Positions 6,411 to 9,345 of a stretch of 9,345 nucleotides of DNA are shown piece after piece; position 1 is the stretch's first letter, and every line of letters begins with the position of its first letter. A model generated the notes under the pieces. The model saw only the letters and a list, made by a program, of their open reading frames with translations, made no database searches and had not been told where the DNA came from. The stretch spans positions 1 through 9,345 of the forward strand of contig JAEWOQ010000427.1 of NCBI GenBank assembly GCA_023460875.1. Reading direction: 5' to 3'. A program made the translations under genes and the position numbers. Origin of the DNA: Pseudomonadota bacterium (GTDB lineage Bacteria > Myxococcota_A > Polyangia > Polyangiales > Polyangiaceae).

Positions 6411-7738
6411 GTGGTCGCTCCTACTTCGTCGAAGACGATGGCGCCGTGGGCCAGCGTCATGAGTATCTTCGAGCCGAGCTCGCTCTTGAGGAAGGGCGAG
6501 TTGAGGCTCTTCGTCTGCAGACGCCGCTCCGCGGGGATCCAGCGGGCCTGAGGGTCCACCAGGGTGAGCTCTGCCCGCGCGCCCTCCCGGATGCGCGGCG
6601 GCTCAATTCCTATCACGCGCGCGGGCGCCTGGCTCATGGCATCGACGAGGCGCGCCAGGGTCAGCCCGTCTCGACCGACCAGCTGCACCAGTAGGCCGAA
6701 GCAGAGCTCGAGCCCCATCATGCCTGGGCTGGCCTCCGCGAACTCCACGTCCTTCTCGAGGGGCGAGTGAGGGGCGTGGTCCGTCGCGATGGCGTCGATG
6801 GTCCCGTCCGCCAGGGCGCGCCGCAGCGCGGCGACGTCCTGCTCTTCGCGCAGGGGCGGGTTGACCCGGCACGCGGTCTCGTAGCCGACCACGGCGCCGT
6901 CCGTGAGCAGGAGGTGGTGGGGGGTCACCTCCGCCGTCACCGGGAGACCGCGGGATTTTGCTTCGGCGATGATGCGCGCCGCCCCGAGCGTGGAGATGTG
7001 AGCGGCATGGTAGCGAGCGGCGGTGTACTCGGCGAGGAGCACGTCTCGGGCGATGATGATGTCCTCGGCCACCCGGGGCCAACCCTTGAGGCCCAGCTGC
7101 GCGGAGACCGCGCCTTCGTGCATGTGGGCGCCCGCGGTGAGCGTGTGATCTTCGGCGTGCTGGATGACGGGCAAGTCGAAGTTGCGGGCGTACTCGAGGG
7201 CGCGCCGCATCACGGCGGCGGACATGACGCAGACGCCGTCGTCGCTGACGCCCACGGCCCCCGCGTCACGGAGCTCCGCCATCTCCGTCAGATCCTGCCC
7301 CTGCTGACCTTTGGTGATCGCGCCGATGGGGTGCAGGGACGGCCCGCCATGCTCCCGCGCTCGCGATAGCATCAGCTCTGTCACCGCCCGGGTGTCGTTG
7401 ACGGGGCGCGTGTTGGGCATCACGCAGACGTGGGCGTAGCCGCCGGCAGCGGCCGCGTTCAGCCCGGAGTGGACGTCCTCCTTGTACTCGTGCCCTGGCT
7501 CCCGCAGGTGAGCGTGTAGGTCCACGAAGGCGGGCAGCAGCCACTTGCCCGTCCCGTCAACGATCCGGGCCCCCTCGGCCCCGAGGTAGCCGTTGGCGGC
7601 CCCGGGACCCACGCGGGTGATGGTCCCGCGCTCGATGACGACGTCCACCTGGGCGTCGAGCTGGCTGGATGGGTCGAGTGCCCGAACCCCTCGGAAAATC
7701 AGGAGTTCGGCCGTTCGGGGAAGGGGGGGGGCGGCCAC
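6407..7738 (-). CDS. pyrC: Dihydroorotase, class I
   Basis: Dihydroorotase closes carbamoyl-aspartate to dihydroorotate, the third step of de novo pyrimidine synthesis, in the cytoplasm. The 443-residue product is a metal-dependent amidohydrolase. Metal and catalytic residues are visible: His75 and His77 in DLHAHLREPG, Asp166/167 in SDDG, His194 in QHAED, His247 in AAHIST and Asp320 in ATDHAPHS; the substrate loop NPPLR is at 293-297. This set marks the long bacterial class I enzyme and rules out inactive PyrC-like partners of aspartate transcarbamoylase, which lose these residues. The GTG start at 7738 has GGGAG (7745-7749) six bases upstream; the reading frame stays open to 8341, but that extension crosses the upstream gene and is not coding. 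It overlaps carA by four bases. Codons 3-6 contain nine consecutive C. Confidence 0.97.
   Translation of the reverse strand: MAAPPLPRTAELLIFRGVRALDPSSQLDAQVDVVIERGTITRVGPGAANGYLGAEGARIVDGTGKWLLPAFVDLHAHLREPGHEYKEDVHSGLNAAAAGGYAHVCVMPNTRPVNDTRAVTELMLSRAREHGGPSLHPIGAITKGQQGQDLTEMAELRDAGAVGVSDDGVCVMSAAVMRRALEYARNFDLPVIQHAEDHTLTAGAHMHEGAVSAQLGLKGWPRVAEDIIIARDVLLAEYTAARYHAAHISTLGAARIIAEAKSRGLPVTAEVTPHHLLLTDGAVVGYETACRVNPPLREEQDVAALRRALADGTIDAIATDHAPHSPLEKDVEFAEASPGMMGLELCFGLLVQLVGRDGLTLARLVDAMSQAPARVIGIEPPRIREGARAELTLVDPQARWIPAERRLQTKSLNSPFLKSELGSKILMTLAHGAIVFDEVGATT
6408..6422 (-). promoter_or_regulatory. Ribosome site and coupled stop/start of pyrC-carA
   Basis: AGGAG at 6418-6422 lies seven bases before the carA GTG and is made from the last codons of pyrC. 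The stop of pyrC and the start of carA share GTGA. This decides the GTG start of carA and implies that ribosomes finishing pyrC can reinitiate on carA, keeping the two enzymes in proportion. Confidence 0.7.
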
Positions 7739-7763
7739 GGGGCGCTCCCATAGCACGGATGCC

Positions 7764-7782
7764 CGCCCTTGCGGCAGGGGCG
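7764..7782. other. Hairpin in the gap before pyrC
   Basis: CGCCCTTG pairs with CAGGGGCG (one G-T wobble) around a three-base loop, giving a stem of eight. It lies in the 50-base gap between the glutathione transferase stop and the pyrC start. No T run follows it on the minus strand, so it is not a classical terminator. It might slow RNA decay or set the ratio of upstream to downstream message. Confidence 0.35.
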
Positions 7783-7788
7783 AGGAGC

Positions 7789-8751
7789 TCAACCGCCGAG
7801 GTGTTCGCGGCCGTGGGGGCTCGACAGGTCGACGGTTGGCCCCCGGGGGATGATCCGCGTGGGGTTCACCTGGGGATGGCTCCAGTAATAGTGCTGCTTG
7901 ATGTGGTCGAGGTGGCAGGTCTCGGCGACCCCGGGGTGCTGGTAGAGGTCGCGCAGGTACCCGGAGAGGTGCGGGTAGTCCCCGATTTTCCGCACGTTGC
8001 ACTTGAAGTGGTAGTGATAGACCACGTCGAAGCGCAGGAGGGTCGTGAACAGGCAGACGTCCGCCTCCGTGAGGCGGTCTCCGATCAGGTAGCGGCGGCG
8101 GGACAGCAGGTCGTCGTAGCGATCCAGCGCTTCGAAGACCTCCGTGACGGCCTCGTCGTAGGCCAGCTGCGAGCCAGCGAACCCAGCCCGGTACACCCCG
8201 TTGTTGATCGGCTCGTAGATGTCGTCGAGCACCCGATCGATGTCCGCTTCCAGGTCGGGCGGGCAGAGGGTCACGCTCCGATCGCCGAGCTCCAACATGT
8301 CCCTGTCGAAGGTACGGATGATGAGGCGCGACTCGTTGCACACGACCGTCCCGCGCTCCTTGTCCCAGAGCACGGGGACCGTCACGCGGCCGGTGTAGCG
8401 CGGCGCGGCCCGCGTATAGATTTCCCGCAGATAGCGGGCGTCGAACAGGTGGTCACGCAGCTCCTCGTCGGGCCCGAAGTGCCAGCCCTCGTCGTCCAGG
8501 AGTGGACTCACGACGCTGACGGACACCACGTCTTCGAGGCGGCGCAGCTTGCGGACGATGAGGGTCCGGTGGGCCCACGGGCACGCGTGGGAGACGTAGA
8601 GGTGATAGCGCCCGGCCTCCGCCGGATACGATCCGGAGCCATCCGCCGAGACGCGATCTCGGAAGGTGGTCGCCTCCCGTCGAAAGCGGCCTTCCTCATC
8701 GGGGGTCCAGTCTTCGGACACCCACTTACCGTCCACCAGTCTTCCGCCCAT
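7789..8751 (-). CDS. yqjG: Glutathionyl-hydroquinone reductase (xi-class glutathione transferase)
   Basis: This family (E. coli YqjG, PcpF, yeast ECM4) uses glutathione to reduce glutathionyl-hydroquinones back to hydroquinones in the cytoplasm, protecting quinone pools. The 320-residue product has full length. The thioredoxin-like N-domain has the family cysteine Cys57 in HACPWAHRT; NESRLIIRTF follows at 139-148 as the glutathione-binding ES pair. The helical C-domain carries the xi signatures INNGVYRAGFA (182-192), LTEADVCLFTTLLRFD (217-232) and YHFKCN (237-242). The ATG start gives the family opening LVDGKW and is preferred even though GGAG lies only one base from it. It appears to be the first gene of the block, 50 bases ahead of pyrC. 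A divergent promoter region with an inverted repeat lies upstream. Confidence 0.93.
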   Translation of the reverse strand: MGGRLVDGKWVSEDWTPDEEGRFRREATTFRDRVSADGSGSYPAEAGRYHLYVSHACPWAHRTLIVRKLRRLEDVVSVSVVSPLLDDEGWHFGPDEELRDHLFDARYLREIYTRAAPRYTGRVTVPVLWDKERGTVVCNESRLIIRTFDRDMLELGDRSVTLCPPDLEADIDRVLDDIYEPINNGVYRAGFAGSQLAYDEAVTEVFEALDRYDDLLSRRRYLIGDRLTEADVCLFTTLLRFDVVYHYHFKCNVRKIGDYPHLSGYLRDLYQHPGVAETCHLDHIKQHYYWSHPQVNPTRIIPRGPTVDLSSPHGREHLGG

Positions 8752-8799
8752 GCTCCAGTCTTTTCGTTATGGCCGCTCATGGCCAGAGGCTCCGATGAA

Positions 8800-8827
8800 A
8801 TAGAATCTGGAAATTCCTGCGACGTAA
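8800..8827 (-). promoter_or_regulatory. Possible promoter of the glutathione transferase-pyrC-carA-rimO block
   Basis: On the minus strand TTACGT (8827-8822) and TTCTAT (8805-8800) are 16 bases apart, in the most AT-rich part of the divergent region, about 49 bases before the ATG at 8751. Match to the sigma-70 consensus is modest at -10 and poor at -35. Its position relative to the inverted repeat at 8807-8838 is the main support. Confidence 0.28.
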
Positions 8828-8838
8828 GAGATTTCCAG
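8807..8838. promoter_or_regulatory. Inverted repeat in divergent promoter region (candidate operator)
   Basis: CTGGAAAT (8807-8814) and ATTTCCAG (8831-8838) are perfect complements separated by 16 bases. The centre-to-centre distance of 24 bases is a little over two helical turns, suitable for a dimeric or tetrameric regulator. The arms fall next to the candidate -10 and -35 of the minus-strand block. Confidence 0.42.
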
Positions 8839-8841
8839 CCC

Positions 8842-8863
8842 AGCGGCGCTGTGCTGCGCCGCT
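8842..8863. other. GC-rich hairpin in divergent region
   Basis: AGCGGCGC (8842-8849) and GCGCCGCT (8856-8863) form a perfect eight-base stem with a six-base loop. No T run follows in either direction, so it is not a standard terminator. It lies 77 bases before the plus-strand ATG at 8941 and could be a leader structure for that gene or a second protein-binding site. Confidence 0.4.
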
Positions 8864-8940
8864 CTTGGACCAATGACCAGGCCAAGGGTACCGGGTTGCG
8901 GTCGGAATGGGAGTAAGCTCCGGGGCCTCCTGGGATTATC

Positions 8941-9345
8941 ATGGTCGATCAAGCCTCCAAGAAGTCGCGCGCGTCCCGTCCCCCTCGTTCTTCCCATCGC
9001 CCCTCCGGGCAGCCGTCGCGAGCGTCGCGCGGAAAGAGCGCTCGGCCATCCACCCCCGCCGATGAACCCTCCGAGCCGACGGCGACGTCGGGGGTCAGCG
9101 CGGGCGCGGAGGAGGCATCCAAGTCCGAGGGAGCTGCTGCGTCGTCCGCCGATGCGGCGTCCGCAGAGCAGATCACAGCGGATACGTCTCGCCCGCCCCC
9201 CCCATCCCGCCCGCCGCCGCCCCGGCGCTCCAAGGCCCCTCTCCCTTCCGTACCTCCGCCCCCGGCACGACCGCCGAGCCCGGTGGCGTCGACGGCGCCT
9301 CCGCCTCCCCGGCGTGGACCGGCGGCCCCGAGCCGAGTTCCTGGT
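8941..9345 (+). CDS. N-terminal part of an unidentified proline/alanine/serine-rich protein, cut by the right edge
   Basis: From the ATG at 8941 the frame is open for 135 codons to the window end with no stop. GGGA lies five bases upstream and can act as ribosome site. The sequence begins MVDQASKKSRASRPPRSS: a basic, serine-rich segment (1-40), an acidic alanine/serine/glutamate segment (about 41-81), then a proline/arginine-rich segment with PPPP runs (about 82-135). There is no signal peptide or membrane segment in this part. It is low-complexity and almost certainly disordered, so composition alone makes frame assignment less certain; the opposite-strand and other frames are broken or equally biased. 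A folded domain may lie beyond the window. It is divergent from the glutathione transferase gene. No function can be given. Confidence 0.75.
   Translation, partial: MVDQASKKSRASRPPRSSHRPSGQPSRASRGKSARPSTPADEPSEPTATSGVSAGAEEASKSEGAAASSADAASAEQITADTSRPPPPSRPPPPRRSKAPLPSVPPPPARPPSPVASTAPPPPRRGPAAPSRVPG

Noticed and set aside
6500..7738. pyrC as a possible inactive dihydroorotase-like partner protein
   Set aside because: All metal-binding histidines and aspartates and the NPPLR loop are present, so it should be active.
7739..8341. Upstream extension of the pyrC frame by about 200 codons
   Set aside because: It lies wholly across the glutathione transferase gene, is arginine/proline-rich, and the GTG at 7738 has a well-spaced ribosome site and the right family length.
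7669..8916. 415-codon plus-strand frame opposite the glutathione transferase gene
   Set aside because: Antisense frame mirroring the codon bias of a clearly identified minus-strand gene; no recognisable protein.

Overview
This is a GC-rich window, roughly two-thirds G+C by eye, with strongly GC-biased third codon positions. Proline/serine/alanine-rich disordered N-termini, secreted proteins with possible lipoboxes, and GTG starts all fit a myxobacterium or related Myxococcota. That taxonomic guess rests on style, not on a marker gene. I see no mobile element, CRISPR array, tRNA or rRNA.

Layout, left to right. Bases 1-164 hold the start of a minus-strand gene that leaves the window; its protein begins with a proline-rich disordered tail. 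An intergenic stretch (165-436) follows. Then comes a large minus-strand gene (437-3166) for a secreted protein of about 909 residues, whose centre resembles a divergent phosphodiester glycosidase (NAGPA-type) domain. A 166-base region crowded with palindromes separates it from a divergent small secreted, probably lipid-anchored, beta-sandwich protein (3333-3740, plus).

Bases 3797-8751 are a minus-strand block. In transcription order it holds a xi-class glutathione transferase (glutathionyl-hydroquinone reductase), dihydroorotase (pyrC), the small subunit of carbamoyl-phosphate synthetase (carA), and the ribosomal protein S12 methylthiotransferase (rimO). Gaps are 50 bases, a 4-base overlap and 58 bases, so an operon is likely. 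pyrC and carA supply two steps of de novo pyrimidine synthesis and are translationally coupled. carB and pyrB are not in the window. rimO is a tRNA-independent ribosome-modification gene that probably just rides along.

A 189-base divergent region with an inverted repeat and a strong hairpin separates this block from a plus-strand gene that starts at 8941 and runs off the right edge. Its visible 135 residues are all low-complexity and proline/alanine/serine-rich.

Most of the window is ordinary housekeeping. The least explained parts are the large secreted protein, its divergent small neighbour with a possible leaderless promoter, and the two divergent regulatory regions.
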